Below, piece by piece: positions 11,700 to 23,478 of a stretch of DNA of 64,000 nt. This DNA is from Perognathus longimembris pacificus (Eukaryota > Chordata > Mammalia > Rodentia > Heteromyidae). The notes beneath the pieces were generated by a model. That model searched no databases. It was given only the letters and a program-made list of their open reading frames with translations, and had not been told where the DNA came from. The DNA is taken from positions 15,459,086 to 15,523,085 of the forward strand of contig NC_063188.1 in NCBI RefSeq assembly GCF_023159225.1, in the 5' to 3' direction. The translations under genes and the position numbers were made by a program. Position 1 is the first letter of the stretch; each line of letters opens with the position of its first letter.

Positions 11700-12359
11700 A
11701 ATTCCAAGAATAAGACTTTGTTAAACTTTCAGTTCTGTAGTTAGGTATCTCAGGGCCTTCCTCTGCACTGAAGCTTAGGATCTTGTTTAGTCTTCACAGT
11801 TTGTTTCTGTTAAAGATTATTCTGATCCTAAAAGAAAACATGAGGAAGGAAAGGAATTTCTCTCATATTCTGTGAAGACATAGCAATTGCTTTGTATCCT
11901 ACTTCCTTTATCTAGCAAAATTAAATCACATGGTCTCAAGGTCAATCAATGTACAGTGCTTCTGGAAGCTGATTTATTGTTCATCTCTACTTAAACATTA
12001 TTTGGAGAATGAAGAATAATCAGAAGCATATACCTTAGTCTTAGCATTTATGAAAGGAGATTAAAAAGATAGAAATGAAACCAATGTGAGGTAACCCAAG
12101 AATATACAGAAAATCAAAGAGGTAACAAAGATCACCCCCTAAAAGATCTCTTTTAACTTATTATAAGAATAAAACATGTTGTGAAATAAACATTATACAA
12201 CACTTGGTGCTGTAATAATTAATTGTTTGGAAGTTCATCCTGTAATATGAATCAATATAGAATTCAGAAGGAGCTAAAAGTAAATGTGAGTGCTGAACCA
12301 AAACCTACAGAAAAAAAAATTAAGGATCTACTCGTCACTTTAAAAAATGATAGAAAGAC
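11700..12359. other. unique AT-rich DNA
   Basis: About 660 bases with no gene or named repeat. Confidence 0.5.
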
Positions 12360-12655
12360 TAACACCAGTGGCTCACTCTTGTAAAACCTAGCTACTGAGG
12401 AGGCTGAGCTCAGGAGGATCTTGGTTTGAGGCTAGCTTGGGTAGAAAAGTTTGAGAGATTCCAATTCCAAAATAACCAGCAAAAAGACAGGCTGGGCCTG
12501 TAATTCAAGCTACTTAGGAGACACAGACAGGCGGGTAAAGCTCAAAGGCATTTATTTCAAGATCCTGTCTGAAAAAACAAGACTATAAACAGCAAAAGGA
12601 CTGAGGCATGGCTCCAGTGGAAATGCTCAATTGAATTCAATCCTGTGTATCACCA
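12360..12655 (+). mobile_element. B1-like SINE cluster, partly nested
   Basis: A B1-like head (AGTGGCTCACTCTTGTAAAA, GCTACTGAGGAGGCTGAG) with the composite linker AATTCCAAAATAACCAGC is interrupted near 12490 by a second B1-like unit (GGCTGGGCCTGTAATTCAAG ... CAAGATCCTGTCTG). A Geo-like end follows (GGCATGGCTCCAGTGGAAAT). Boundaries are approximate. Confidence 0.6.
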
Positions 12656-12658
12656 GAT

Positions 12659-12819
12659 GAAAGGAAGAAAGAAAGAAAGGAAGGAAGGAAGGAAGGAAGG
12701 AAGGAAGGGAGGGAGGGAGGGAGGAAGGAAGGAAGGAAGGAAGGAAGGAAGGAAGGAAGGAAGGAAGGAAGGACGGAAGGAAGGAAGGAAGGGGAAAGGG
12801 AAGGAAGGGGAAGGAAGAT
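12659..12819. repeat. (GGAA)n polypurine microsatellite
   Basis: About 160 bases of GGAA/GGGA units on the + strand with hardly a pyrimidine (single C near 12773). It sits where a SINE tail is expected. The KEGR-type and FLPS-type open frames are produced by it. Like the AG tract at 9761 it has triplex-forming character. Confidence 0.95.
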
Positions 12820-12824
12820 GGAAA

Positions 12825-12905
12825 TTGGGCATGTTGCTCAGTGGTAGAGTATGGCCACATCATGCAGGAGCCTCCTGGTTCACAACTCCTTCTTCAACTC
12901 ATTCC
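12825..12905 (+). mobile_element. ID-like SINE fragment
   Basis: TTGCTCAGTGGTAGAGTATG and CCTGGTTCACAACTCC resemble A and B boxes of an ID monomer; decayed. Confidence 0.5.
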
Positions 12906-12984
12906 AAAATAGTAGTGAATGAGATAGACTAGACAAATGATTGATAGCATTCGTGTGTGTATGGGGTGTGTGTGGGGGGGGGGT

Positions 12985-13065
12985 GCTAACTTCAAATCGA
13001 GATCCTCAGATCTCATCCTTCTGAGTAGCTAGGATTATAGACATGAACTATTGGTGTCCACCATT
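12985..13065 (-). mobile_element. composite-SINE head fragment
   Basis: TTCAAATCGAGATCCTCAGA and CTGAGTAGCTAGGATTATAG are the complement of the B1-headed composite's left half. It sits beside a run of G and GT. Confidence 0.65.
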
Positions 13066-13329
13066 AGTATCTATTTTGTAAACTCATAAACGAAGAAGAA
13101 AAACTTAAAACTTTGTGAGAAAATTGGCAAAGAAAAAGAATTCCTAGAAAGGGAGAAAATACCTATTTTATTGAGTATAAAAGATGTTGCAAATTACTGG
13201 TAATAAAAATGCCCAAATAAAAGAGAAAACATTCCTTCTACATAGAATATACATCCTTTAGAATTTTCTTTATTTGGGTTTGCTGGTAACAAAGTCCCCG
13301 AATAGTTGAGTATTTCATTCTTACTATTC
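13066..13329. other. unique DNA
   Basis: Nothing recognisable. Confidence 0.45.
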
Positions 13330-13344
13330 TAAGGCTGCTGCTGT

Positions 13345-13575
13345 TGTGGTTGTTTTGCTGGTACCGGGACTTGAATTCGAGACCCATGTTTGTTCTGGGT
13401 TGTTGTTCAGGGCTAGTGGTCTATCCCTTGAGCCATACCTCTAGCCCGACTTTTGCTGAATAACAGGGAATTGGTTCTCAAAGACTTTCTACTCAGGCTG
13501 GATTGGAATCACAACTTTCCAAGTGTCAGCATCCTGAATAGCTAGAATTACATGAGCCTCCCAGGCTATTTCACA
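13345..13575 (-). mobile_element. B1-headed composite SINE, old copy
   Basis: The complement of a right half (TACCGGGACTTGAATTC, CCTTGAGCCATACCTC) leads into a B1-like head (AGCATCCTGAATAGCTAGAA). The linker differs from younger copies (AGCAAAAGT in place of ACCACCAG-type), which suggests an older subfamily. Confidence 0.65.
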
Positions 13576-13577
13576 GG

Positions 13578-14110
13578 GTATACAATTCTAGGTTGGTAGT
13601 TTTCTCTCATTGTACATAGAAGATTTCTTTTTAGGGTGCACTGGGTTCCATTGTTGCTATGAAAAGCCAGCTGCCAATCATCCTCTTCTTCAAACATGTT
13701 TTTAACTTGTTAAACCTATCCAGTGATTTTTGAAATGCTAGTTGCTCATCTTTTATTTATAAAAAGTGCTATTTGCTTCTTTTTCATACGTGTTGGATCT
13801 GTTGAAATTATTCTTTTCTGGCGATATAAAAATGTCGTTTATTTTTCTAACTATATTGAGCAGGATTACTTGTAATATGCCCTGAGCACCTGAGTGTTTG
13901 TGGGTCTGTTCCTCACGTGTTCTTTCTCACTCACCTGTTGGATCTTTGAGTGTGAAGATATTGTTTGCCCGTAGCTTTTTTTTGTGAAAAGATTTTTGGC
14001 TTTGAATAAAGATGTAGCCAGGAGTCTGGACCAGGTGACTAGGAGCAGTACTTGCTTGGGGCAATACATAGCAATATGACTATAGGGCAACCAGTCTACC
14101 CAAGAAAGCA
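13578..14110 (-). mobile_element. ancient L1 (L1M-type) fragment, antisense
   Basis: TATACAATTCTAGGTTGGTAG, then GTTCCATTGTTGCTATG and AAAAGCCAGCTGCCAATCAT follow antisense ancient-L1 text in order, then the match fades. Confidence 0.55.
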
Positions 14111-14135
14111 AAAGGTTAGAACTTTTTAGGAATAA

Positions 14136-14136
<1 letters not shown>

Positions 14137-14181
<45 letters not shown>
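14137..14181. repeat. (CA)n microsatellite
   Basis: About 22 uninterrupted CA units. Confidence 0.97.
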
Positions 14182-14183
<2 letters not shown>

Positions 14184-14930
14184 CAACTAACTGTGAGAAA
14201 CAACAAGGCAATATTTATTTCACTTCCTTAGATGTCTGCTTCTGGCTCATCTTCACATTAAAGATGTAGACTTTTAGAATAGTAGGTTATGGGGGTAGGG
14301 AATCCTAATTAGGCTATCCATCCTGGTAGAGCACTGAGCTTTTAGGTTCTTTGTCTATGTCTAGAGAAATTATATACACATAAGAGGAAATTCAAGTCAG
14401 ACTGGTTTGGCAAATATCCTTAGGGATAAATTAACTTTAGTATTTGGATTAAGTCTTTGGGCTACTGCCTTCACTTTGGGTTTGGTAATTCCTTACTGTA
14501 CTATTCGCCTTTTGATACATTTAAGAAGATTCTCTTTTTCTGTTTCCCTCATCTTTCTCTCCACATGTATGCATGCATGCATGTAGATGTGTATAGTATA
14601 CACATATTTTATATAACAGTTTAAATCATTTGTTTGATTGAAGAAATTGTCTGAATATCTAGGAAGTTATACCATGGAAACATACCTTTATAGCTAATGA
14701 GACTAACGGATATAAAAACATAATACATTAGTAGGCACATAGTGAAAAAACATTCATATATTCCTGATAGGAGTATACACTGAGTGTAAATTAGCTCACC
14801 TTTAATAAAGGATTGTTTTTCAATATGAATCTAAACTCTTTTGAATGTTAATAAGCTTGAATGAATAATTCCACTTCCAACAATATGTACTTATTAAGCA
14901 AAGCAGCTCACTAAGGTGCATGTTCCTGGA
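14182..14930. other. unique AT-rich DNA
   Basis: No gene or repeat recognised apart from a short (ATGC)n stretch at about 14567-14583. Confidence 0.5.
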
Positions 14931-15129
14931 TATTTTTTTTTCTAGTCCTTGGGCTTGAACTCAGGGTCTGAGCACTGTCCCTGGCTTCTTTGCTCAGGGC
15001 TAAGCACTCTACCACTTGAGCCACAGCACCACTTCTTGCTTTTTCTGTTTATGTGGTGATGAGAAATTGAACCCAGGGCTTCATGCATGCTAGACAATTA
15101 CTCTACCACTAAGCCACATTCCCAGTCCT
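14931..15129 (-). mobile_element. IDL-Geo SINE
   Basis: Complement copy from TTCTAGTCCTTGGGCTTGAA to CCACATTCCCAGTCC. Confidence 0.88.
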
Positions 15130-15415
15130 GAAATTTTATTTATAATAGCAAAACATTGCTAATGGTATATCCATAAAATGACACATTTCAAACTGTTTAT
15201 GCATCGTACAGAATGCATATTTATGCTAAGAAAGGATTATACTGTAAGGTTAAATGAAGATCACACAAGATTATATTTTGTAGCATGATCCTGTTACATA
15301 TATATATATATGTACCTATATTCATGGAACTATATCAGAATGTTAATAGATATGGTATTATGGTTAATATTTCTTTTTGAACTGTAACATATTCTTCAAG
15401 CTAGCTAAGCATGTA
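15130..15415. other. unique AT-rich DNA with a short (TA)n
   Basis: TATATATATATA near 15300; otherwise nothing. Confidence 0.45.
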
Positions 15416-15613
15416 TTTTTTTTTGCCAGTCCTGGGGCTTGGACTCAGGGCTTGAGCACTGTCCCTGGCTTCTTTTTGCTCAAGGCTAGTACTCTGCCAC
15501 TTAAGCCACAGTGCCACTTTTGGCCTTTTCTATATATGTGGTGCTGAGGAATCGAACCCAGGGCTTCATGTGTTACAAGGCAAGCACTCTACCACTAGGC
15601 CATATTCCCAGCA
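15416..15613 (-). mobile_element. IDL-Geo SINE
   Basis: Complement copy from TTTTTTTTGCCAGTCCTGGG to CCATATTCCCAGC. Flanking AAGCATGT on both sides fits a short duplication. Confidence 0.88.
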
Positions 15614-16125
15614 AGCATGTGTTTTTATAGTCAGATTAAAAGGTGTCAATAAGAAAGCAATACATTATGAATATTTGTGAATATTGATAGCAATTGTTTA
15701 AATGGTAGTTACTCTTATGTAAAACTGTCAATGTAAAGATGCCTTTATGTTGATGTCAATAACACTTTGAGTCCTATGGTCCTAAATTCAATGATCTAAC
15801 TAATATTGTGAAAGTCATTTCTACCTAGTTGAATAAATGAATTTCCTTTTACTCACAGGGCAAAAGAAGACAGGGAATTATAGCTACACCTCTTGGGCTC
15901 TATCCTTCCTATCAAATGTAAAGATGTTTCTGTCACCCTTGTCTGTATATGCACACATATGTATTGTGTACATGTGGTAATCTTTCTCACACTATGCTTT
16001 TCTATCTCTTGTTTCCTCTTTCAGCCCCTAACAGGATCCTATGATCCTATAATTTTTTTCTGCATGTTTCTAGAGGGAACTTCATATGTGCTCATGATTA
16101 AATACTGCCAGTTTGAGTATGGCTA
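15614..16125. other. unique DNA
   Basis: No repeat recognised. The 96-residue open frame at 15893-16183 runs into a poly(T) and shows no domain. Confidence 0.45.
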
Positions 16126-16537
16126 TTTTTCTTTCTTTTTTTTTTTTTGCTCTTGTTTATATCCTCTGAGTGGTCTTGTATGATCTAAGCATTGGTGTAT
16201 TCTCTGGGCATAGTTGACACTTGAGATGGGTCTTGGGTCTGTTGCATTTGGAAAGTTCTGTACTGCATCCATTGGAGTAGCAGCAGTTTCCACTGGCTTC
16301 TGCAATTCACACTAGAGACCTTGGCTACTTGCATGATGGTAGTTTGCCCTACATACCACCCAAATGAGTGCTGGGCATCACTAAATTGTAGTTTGAGCAA
16401 TGGTTGACTCCTTGGAGCCTTACAATTGAGGTCACCATGAACAGTTTTGTAGGATGAACACTGTATAGAGAAATGGTTAGCTGAAAGAACAAGGAAGAAA
16501 CTGAAATCCAGTCTGTGTTCCCCTGCCATGGTAAGTA
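16126..16537 (-). pseudogene. possible retrocopy with poly(A) and U1-like 5' end
   Basis: Read on the minus strand, the segment ends in an A-rich stretch (the T-run at 16126-16148) and stays largely open for about 114 codons (16185-16529), with a second open frame in its 3' part. The minus-strand 5' end, 16519-16537, matches the first ~18 nt of U1 snRNA (TACTTACC, one inserted base, TGGCAGGGGA). I recognise no protein in either frame, and no flanking duplication is visible. Alternative: a chance U1 match helped by a splice-donor-like GGTAAGTA on the + strand. Confidence 0.3.
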
Positions 16538-16541
16538 CAAC

Positions 16542-17642
16542 TCTACAGCTGAATCTGTCCCAGGGGAGCAGGTGGGTAGTTATTTTGAAGCTACCTGCCT
16601 ACCAAGGGCATTGCCCTTTCACTAGGCTTTAGAGAGGCCTAGAGCAGGTGTCACTTTCTAATTTGTGTAAACACGGAATGTAGACTGACTGCCTTTGGAG
16701 TCCGTGTGTATGATATTTACTATCAATGTGGAAGAAAATGCCAGTCTCCAAGGAAATCTTTGCCTCTTTGCTCACTGCAACATCCTGAAAATGTAGTAGA
16801 GCATCATTTAGAAATGTGTTTGTTGAGTGAAAAATATTAATGAATTTCTGTAGTCCCAAAGTGATCCTACATGTGTCTTAAGGACAATATGTTTTCCTGA
16901 AATAGCTCTTTTCTCTTTTATTGGGGACAGTATCTTTCATATTCATAAGACTCACATCTTGCGTGCATGGAGCTAGGTCTGGAGACAAATTCAAATGATA
17001 GCCACGGTTTTCTTACTCAGCAATGCCTCTCCCCTCTACAAGCAACTCATGCTTTCTTTCTCAGCCAAGTTTGTGTAGGTAACTTTCCTCCATAGGACAA
17101 TTGATCTCCCAGGAGACTTCTTAGTCCTCTAACAGACATGCATTTCTGTCAGGCCTGCTCCACCAGTTTCCTAGCCATGCCCAGACATGTGTACAGCTAA
17201 CATTGACTTGGTTTAGGCTCCAGTGAAGACCTGAACTACCCCTAACTATCCATACATACAGAGTCATATTTGATGTATTCTTAGTCATAGCCAAGTTCAG
17301 ATACATCTTCTCCTGCAGAGCTACGTATTCTCCCACTTGACCTCACACTTCCATGTCATCACTGTTGGGTACGAAAATAAGTCTACGTGTGTACATTTGC
17401 ATAGACACATACAGAGGTCCACACCCAGCACAGCTTCATAACATACTTGTAGTTTTAGTACTTTGTCAAGGAACTTGATTTCTTTTTTTTTTTCACTTCT
17501 GGGAACTCCTATCCTTTTGGCTTAACTCCTCCAATGTAAAATCACAGAGGATGACTTAGCAAGGCCAGTTCCAACCCATTTCCGAAACCTGAAGGATTTA
17601 TATTTCTGAATGTACACAACTATCCTCCACTCTGATCAGGAA

Positions 17643-17644
<2 letters not shown>
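16542..17644. other. unique DNA
   Basis: About 1.1 kb with no named repeat. The short antisense frames at 16629-16859 and 17121-17336 have no recognisable domain. Confidence 0.45.
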
Positions 17645-17690
<46 letters not shown>

Positions 17691-17699
17691 ACACACACA
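17645..17699. repeat. (CA)n microsatellite
   Basis: About 27 AC units with one T interruption near 17686. Confidence 0.97.
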
Positions 17700-17879
17700 G
17701 TCTAGGTCCTCTACTTTCTTGTTTGAGCCTCAATTCGAAATTTGTGGTTAAACTTCTACAATCTCACAGCTGATGTGGATAAACATCCCGTAGATGGGAC
17801 AACAAATTAGATGAGAAGAAGTGGTGACAGAAGGATACTATTATCATGAGATTTCTACAAGCCAGAAAGCATTCTTGTT

Positions 17880-18500
17880 CACGAGTACTGAAGAGAGTCA
17901 TCACATGAAGTATCACTTAAACTAGGTCTTGCAGGACATGGGGCCTTGGCCATGCAAGGACAGAGGCAAGAAACTGGAGAAGATAAGAATGTTCAGAAAG
18001 GTCTAGAGGTAGGAAATAGTTCAGAGGTCTTCAGGGGAAAAGTTATCTGGATAAAGTCATGAACAGCTTTGCGGCACTGTTCCCAAGTTTGACCTTAGTG
18101 TTTAGAAAAGTTGGAAGGGAAAATAAGGGCTTATACCCTGGAGTATCTCCAGCTGCTATGTGGAAGTTGAATTGTAACAGGGTGTGACTAAAGCCCGACA
18201 GACCTGTTAGGAGATTGTGCAAGAACCCAGACTGAAGGTGAGGGTAGATGGTACTGGGTGGGTGGAGCCAAAGAGAAAAGGACAATTTCCACAATTGTAG
18301 AGGGGGGCGGGGAGAAGCCAGTGATAAGGGTTAGACAGAGGTTGGACTTGACAAGCTCTCGGAAACCACAGCAAGACATTTGCACAGAGAGATGTGGTGG
18401 GATTGGCATTCTCCCAAGACGGCTGTGGGGTGGAGAAGGGTAGGGAGGGGATGAAGGAGGGGCAGGAGAGCCGGGTGTTGCAATCATTATGCAAGACTTA
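17880..18500 (+). repeat. possible ancient mammalian repeat, G-rich
   Basis: The order GCATTCTTGTTC, CATGCAAGGACAGAGGCAAG, TGTTAGGAGATTGTGCAAG, GGATGAAGGAGGGGCAGGAG resembles a widespread ancient mammalian repeat read from memory. Class not assigned. The antisense proline-rich frames at 18188-18494 arise from its purine-rich sense strand. Confidence 0.35.
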
Positions 18501-19160
18501 CTAGAGGCCTAGCCACAGCCCAGAGCTGTGCCAGTAGAAGTGGATACGAGTGGGTGGGTTTGAGAGACCGGCCATAGGGCCGTGGTGAATACCAGATGGA
18601 ATTGGACGGCAAACATTGTCAAAAGGCCAGGGTACATCAGTGGATCCCATCAAAGGCTGGTGTATGGTTTTCTATAAGATTTAATGGAAAAATAAGAGAT
18701 TCCTATCTCCTTAGTGCACAAGGTTGCTGCAGACTTACTCATAGGAAGAACATGGGCTTAATAATGAGGCCAAAAGTTTGTTGTGAGCACAGAGGACATT
18801 GATTGAATCTCCACTCAGCTAATGCATTTGGCCGGGTCTGCTCTGCAACTCAGATTCCTTTCTTCCCAGCCAGCTCATGACCACTGGTGTTCCGAACGCT
18901 GTGATGACTTCCTTTCCTGAGACAGGCTGCTCACTGTCAGACTCTCCATACACTTTCATGGCATTCCTACTCTAGTTCTCTTGCCAAGCTAGGGAGACAC
19001 AAACGATTCTCTCCATTCTCCACTGGAGGAAAATGTGGTTCACAAAGTTTTAGCAGGGTCACAGCACAGAAGAACACAGATGCTTGATTCCTGTCTGTGT
19101 AACTTCAAATATGCCTGCTCCGTCAGTTGTCAGGGCTTACTGAAACTGCACAAAAAAGAA
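18501..19160. other. unique DNA
   Basis: No gene or repeat recognised. Confidence 0.5.
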
Positions 19161-19585
19161 ATCAAGTGGCTTGAACTCAGGGCCTGGGTGTTATCCCTGC
19201 GCTTTTTTTCTCCCTCAGTGTTGGTACTCTACCACTTGAGCCACAACTCTACTTCTGGTTATTTGGTGATTGTTTGGTTTTGTTTTTTTGCCAGTCCTAG
19301 GGCTTGAACTCAGAGCCTGAACACTGTCCCTGGCTTCTTTTTTGTTCAAAGCTAGCACTCTACCACTTGAGCCACAGCGCTACTTCTGGCCTTTTCTATA
19401 TTGGTGGTGCTGAGGAATCCAACCCAGGGCTTCATGTATACAAGGCAAGCACTTTACCACTAGGCCATATTCCCAGCCCCTTGGTGATTAATTGGAGATA
19501 AGAGTCTCACAGATTTTTCCTGCCCAAGCTGTCTTCCAATCATTACCCTCACATCTCAGCCTCATGAGTAGCTAAAGTTTATTAA
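19161..19585 (-). mobile_element. B1-headed composite SINE split by IDL-Geo
   Basis: The right-half complement (GGCTTGAACTCAGGGCCTGG ... CCACAACTCTACTTCTGG) stops at TTTGGTGATT. An IDL-Geo copy follows, then the rest of the composite resumes at TTGGTGATTAATTGGAGATAA and ends CATGAGTAGCTAAAG. Clear nested order: composite first, IDL-Geo later. Confidence 0.85.
19282..19480 (-). mobile_element. IDL-Geo SINE nested in composite SINE
   Basis: Full dimer complement from TTTTTTTGCCAGTCCTAGGG to CCATATTCCCAGCCCC. TTGGTGATT on both sides is the target duplication. Confidence 0.9.
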
Positions 19586-19589
19586 GATA

Positions 19590-20290
19590 GAATTCACATC
19601 ATGTATTTCCTTCATTTAAAACCTATAAATGAATGGCTTTAGTATATCTACAAATAAATGCAATTGCCACCATACTCAATCAGAACATTTCATTTCTTCA
19701 ATGAACAACTCCACAATCATCTCCCACTCAGCTACTCCCACTACTCATAGCTCCCTATCAACACCCATTAGTTTACTACCTGTCCATAGGTTTTCTAATC
19801 TGGAATTTCCTACGAATGGAATTATTGTACCTGAACTTTTATGGCTTTTTCCAAAGTTCATTGAAATTGTAATATATATCAGTGCTTCTTTATTTTTTGA
19901 TGTGTAAATAACATTACATTGTAAGGTTATAAACATTTTTTCATCTCTTCAGCCATTGATAGATTTGGGATTGTTTCCATCTTTTGGCTATTATGAATAA
20001 TTGTATTATGTTGCTAGAAACCCTTCATATACCAGATTTTGTGTAAACATTTATTTTTAGTTCTCTTGGAACAGAATTGCTGGGTCATGTGGCCACTCTG
20101 TGTTTAATTGAGGAACTGCTGAACTGTTTTACACATTCCACGCTTGCCACACATATTCAGTGAATCGTCTTTGGGGGCTGATCCTCACTTGATACAAATC
20201 ATCCCTCATGTAGATTCCGGTGCGCACCATGCATTGAGCCCCACTACATTTCCTCATGTTCACAGTGGTATGTGGTACACAGAAGTACAT
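19590..20290 (-). mobile_element. ancient L1M 3' region, antisense
   Basis: Typical antisense L1M order: AATTCACATCATGTATTTCC, CTACTCCCACTACTCATAGC, CTAATCTGGAATTTCCTACG, GATAGATTTGGGATTGTTTC, CTTTTGGCTATTATGAATAA, GAACAGAATTGCTGGGTCAT. The 92-residue open frame at 19629-19907 is inside this element. Confidence 0.75.
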
Positions 20291-21124
20291 AATATTGCAT
20301 CTTGTAGGGAAATAATTAACAAGAAGCCAGTGGTACTTGAGTATCCATCCATTCATTAGCTAAGCCAACTAGCCTAGCAATGCAAGATTTCACTAGAACT
20401 TTCAAGATCTTTCCCTTTCTTTTCTTTCACCAAGGTTGATCTTCAGACTAGGAAGGCAAGGCAACAAAAATCAGGCTGCACTTTCAATGTTCTGAGAAGG
20501 TATTACTTCCACAGGCTTCTTGTAGCACTCCATATGATGATACCCTGAGAGTTTGTGGTATTTCCAGAGTTCCTTAAGAATAACTGAGCTCCCTGGTAGA
20601 AAGGAAGTGGACATAGGAGAACCAGGTGGAGGCATGATTGTTTTGGCAAGCAGTAAAGGGAGGAAAAATTGGCAATAAGGTTGGTTTCCTTCTCTCATCC
20701 CCTTTCTGCCTGCAGGCAGTTCCATGTTCCCACATTTCTAGAGTGTGAGATAGGTTTGACTCTGCTAGTAGAGGATACTGGGTGTGGGAGATGGAGTATG
20801 GGGGTGGAGAGAGATGAGGGGGGGTCAAAAAGACACATCCTGGATTTCATCATTCCACCCAAGGAGAGTCTCTCCCTGTTTGGCATGGTTTAGCGCCTAG
20901 AGACTTGCAGCTGAGGATTCTCAAAACATTTCCAGGAGTGTGTTTACAGCAGAACACACTGAATCAATTGCTAATTATGAATTCTCCATCCACTTCATAT
21001 TGCTTCCAGGCTTTGCCCTTTTGCCCTGTCCTCTTGACTCATTTTTTTTTAAAGAAGAAATGCCACACTGTTGAAATTCCAGCCATTTCATATTACCAAC
21101 ATATGGTATGTCGTTTACACATGC
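20291..21124. other. unique DNA
   Basis: Several overlapping short frames on both strands at 20471-20893 disagree with each other and show no domain. No gene called. Confidence 0.5.
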
Positions 21125-21288
21125 ACAGAATGCTTTCAAACATATTAGTTACAATTTTGACCCTTAGAAAAGTTTAGGGATATTATTATCTCTACTTACA
21201 GATGAGTAAACTGATACTTAGAGATGACTAGATGACTTTCCCTAATATACACCACTAGTTTTAGGCAGAGATGGGACTAGAACTGTAG
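21125..21288 (-). mobile_element. MIR fragment
   Basis: CTTACAGATGAGTAAACTGA, then GATGGGACTAGAACT matches the complement of MIR (ATTTTACAGATGAGGAAACT ... GGGATTCGAACC). Confidence 0.7.
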
Positions 21289-21290
21289 TG

Positions 21291-21427
21291 CTCGCTCTCT
21301 CCCTCCCTCTCTCTCCTTGTCCCTCTCTGTCTCCTCCCCCCCTCTCTTGCTCTCTCTCCCTCCTCTCTCCCTCCTCTTTCTCTCCTCTTTCTCTCTCTCC
21401 TCTCTCTCTCCTCCACCCTCTCTCTCT
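21291..21427. repeat. (CT)n-rich tract, SINE tail
   Basis: About 137 bases of CTCTC/CCCTC units at the tail side of the adjacent antisense composite SINE. Three antisense Arg/Glu-rich open frames come from it. Confidence 0.93.
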
Positions 21428-21642
21428 GTGCCAGTACTGGGGACTGAGCACTGTCTTTTAGCTTTTTCACTCAAGGCTGGCACTTAACTACTTGAGCCTC
21501 ACCTCAGCGTCTGGCTTTCTCCTGGTTAATTGAGGATAAGAATCTCATGAGTTTTCCTACCTGGGCTGGCTTCAAACCCTTATCTTCAGAACTCAGTCTC
21601 CTGAGTAGCTAGGATTACAAGTATGAGCCATCAGCACCCCAG
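21428..21642 (-). mobile_element. B1-headed composite SINE
   Basis: Complement of right half (GTGCCAGTACTGGGGACTGA), linker (CTGGTTAATTGAGGATAAGA) and B1-like head (TGAGTAGCTAGGATTACAAG). Confidence 0.85.
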
Positions 21643-21919
21643 AGAACTTTAGTCTTTTGATGATACCCCTCTACTCTGCCTTGCTGAGTTGAATACTCCA
21701 AATACTTTGAGAAGCATCTGTAAGTCAGAAGTAATTTTGTGGTTACTTTTACTGTCAAATTTCCCCAACCCCTAAACTAATAACATGCGTAAATAATAAT
21801 CATTTTTAAAAGTATCACTAAGTAAGATCAATGAACCAGTTGAGACTGAATAACATAACTTTACAATGGGACTAATTAATGTTTCTTTTTAATATTTGCT
21901 ATTACCATTGAATATAATA
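21643..21919. other. unique AT-rich DNA
   Basis: Nothing recognisable. Confidence 0.45.
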
Positions 21920-21935
21920 TTTGTGAAGACTTTTT

Positions 21936-22144
21936 TTTTTTTTTTTTTTTTGGCCAGTCCTGGGCCTTGGACTCAGGACCTGAGCACTGTCCCTGGCTTC
22001 TTTTTGCTCAAGGCTAGCACTCTGCCACTTGAGCCACAGCGCCACTTCTGGCCATTTTCTGTATATGTGGTGCTGGGGAATTGAACCCAGGGCCTCATAT
22101 ATACGAGGCAAGTACTCTTGCCACTCGGCCATATCCCCAGCCCC
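21936..22144 (-). mobile_element. IDL-Geo SINE, young-looking
   Basis: Long poly(T), full dimer, perfect 16-bp duplication TTTGTGAAGACTTTTT at 21920-21935 and 22145-22160. Confidence 0.93.
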
Positions 22145-22364
22145 TTTGTGAAGACTTTTTGAAGTCTAGGATCCCTTAAGAGATGCAATAAATGGACTGT
22201 CTGTTAAATAAATGCAAACGTACATATGTGGTGAATTTATATATGTTTGAAAGGTCAAGGACCTATCTTTGAACCTCAGGTTATAAACCAATAGAAGATA
22301 AAGAAAAAAGAGAAAAGATGGTTTGTGCCTATCTAGGACTAAGGATTACCAAGACAGGTTTATC

Positions 22365-22545
22365 AGATTCTTTTTCCTGAAACCAGGGTTTGAATTCATT
22401 GCTTGCTTGCTTAGTGGCCCTCTCCCACTTGAGCCATGCTTCTAGCCTGGATTTTTGCTGATTATTTTGGAGATAGGAGGGTCTTTTCTCTGCAGTGTCT
22501 TGAGTAGCTTGGATTACAGGCATGATCCACTGCACCCAGCTCAGA
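22365..22545 (-). mobile_element. old composite SINE
   Basis: AACCAGGGTTTGAATTCATT, TCCCACTTGAGCCATGCTTC and GAGTAGCTTGGATTACAGGC follow the complement order of the composite. The body is shortened and diverged. Confidence 0.65.
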
Positions 22546-23478
22546 CATTTTTAATATAGAAAATCTCCAGATGGCTATCAATCTAATAAAAACTCAAAAC
22601 TTAGAGTTGTCCATTTCCTCCTTCCACTGAAATCAGTATTTCTTCAATATCCCATGTCTCAGTTACTGGCATGACCCAGGTGTTGAAGTCACAACCAGAG
22701 ACACGCTTGATGCTTGTCTTTACCTCATGCATCCAGTTCATGAACAGCTCTTATTAATTTTGCCCCTATCATGGATGATAAAGCCATCAAATTCTCTTCA
22801 TCTCTCTTCTCATCAGCCTGTCCCAGGGCATGTAGATGGATTGAGAAATGCTTCATAAAGTGATGGCATTCGAACCTCTCATTAAAAATAGTGGGTCATT
22901 TTGAAGTCACTCCTTTGGTGAGTGGCAGGGGTGGCTTCAGGTTCTGAAGGTAGCAAAATGGGTAGACCTATTCAAATGGACAGCATCCTTCTTCCTCTTC
23001 CAGTTTTATTCCCTTCTTAAACAATTTGGTGGTCAAGCTATTAAGTGGTCATGAAAACATTTAATGGAAAGGAAAGTTGGGACCAAGAATCAGAGCCTGA
23101 GCCTAGAGAAGAGGGTACACCTAATTTCCGAGTTGGTATAGTCAAACCCCAAGCACATACAGTCAAAGCCTGAGCAGCGTGGCAGATACTCACAAATGGG
23201 GTGTCAGAGCTCACAGGGAGTGCCTAGATTGTGAACTCGAGAGAGGAAGGCTTCCATGGAAGGTGAGGCTGGTGTGGGAGCTGAAGTCCAAGTGGAGTGA
23301 AGCAAGAGTCTACGAAAATCAAGACAAAGGGAAAAAGAATAACTTGACAGTGAGGCAGGCCTGAAGACTGGAAGAGATCAGCAGCAATAGAACACATCAA
23401 AACCCTGTGCCCTCTAGGGTACAGGAAACACACAAAGCCATCACTTCTGGGATACTCATGATAAAAACACATGACTAG
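22546..23478. other. unique DNA
   Basis: No named repeat or gene. Frames at 23179-23364 (+) and 23224-23520 (-) overlap in opposite directions; the latter ends in a SINE. Confidence 0.5.

Noticed and set aside
12627..12932. KEGR- and FLPS-repeat proteins
   Set aside because: Translations of the (GGAA)n microsatellite.
20471..20893. Cluster of overlapping frames on both strands
   Set aside because: Five mutually incompatible frames with no domains; consistent with chance in a region with few stop codons.
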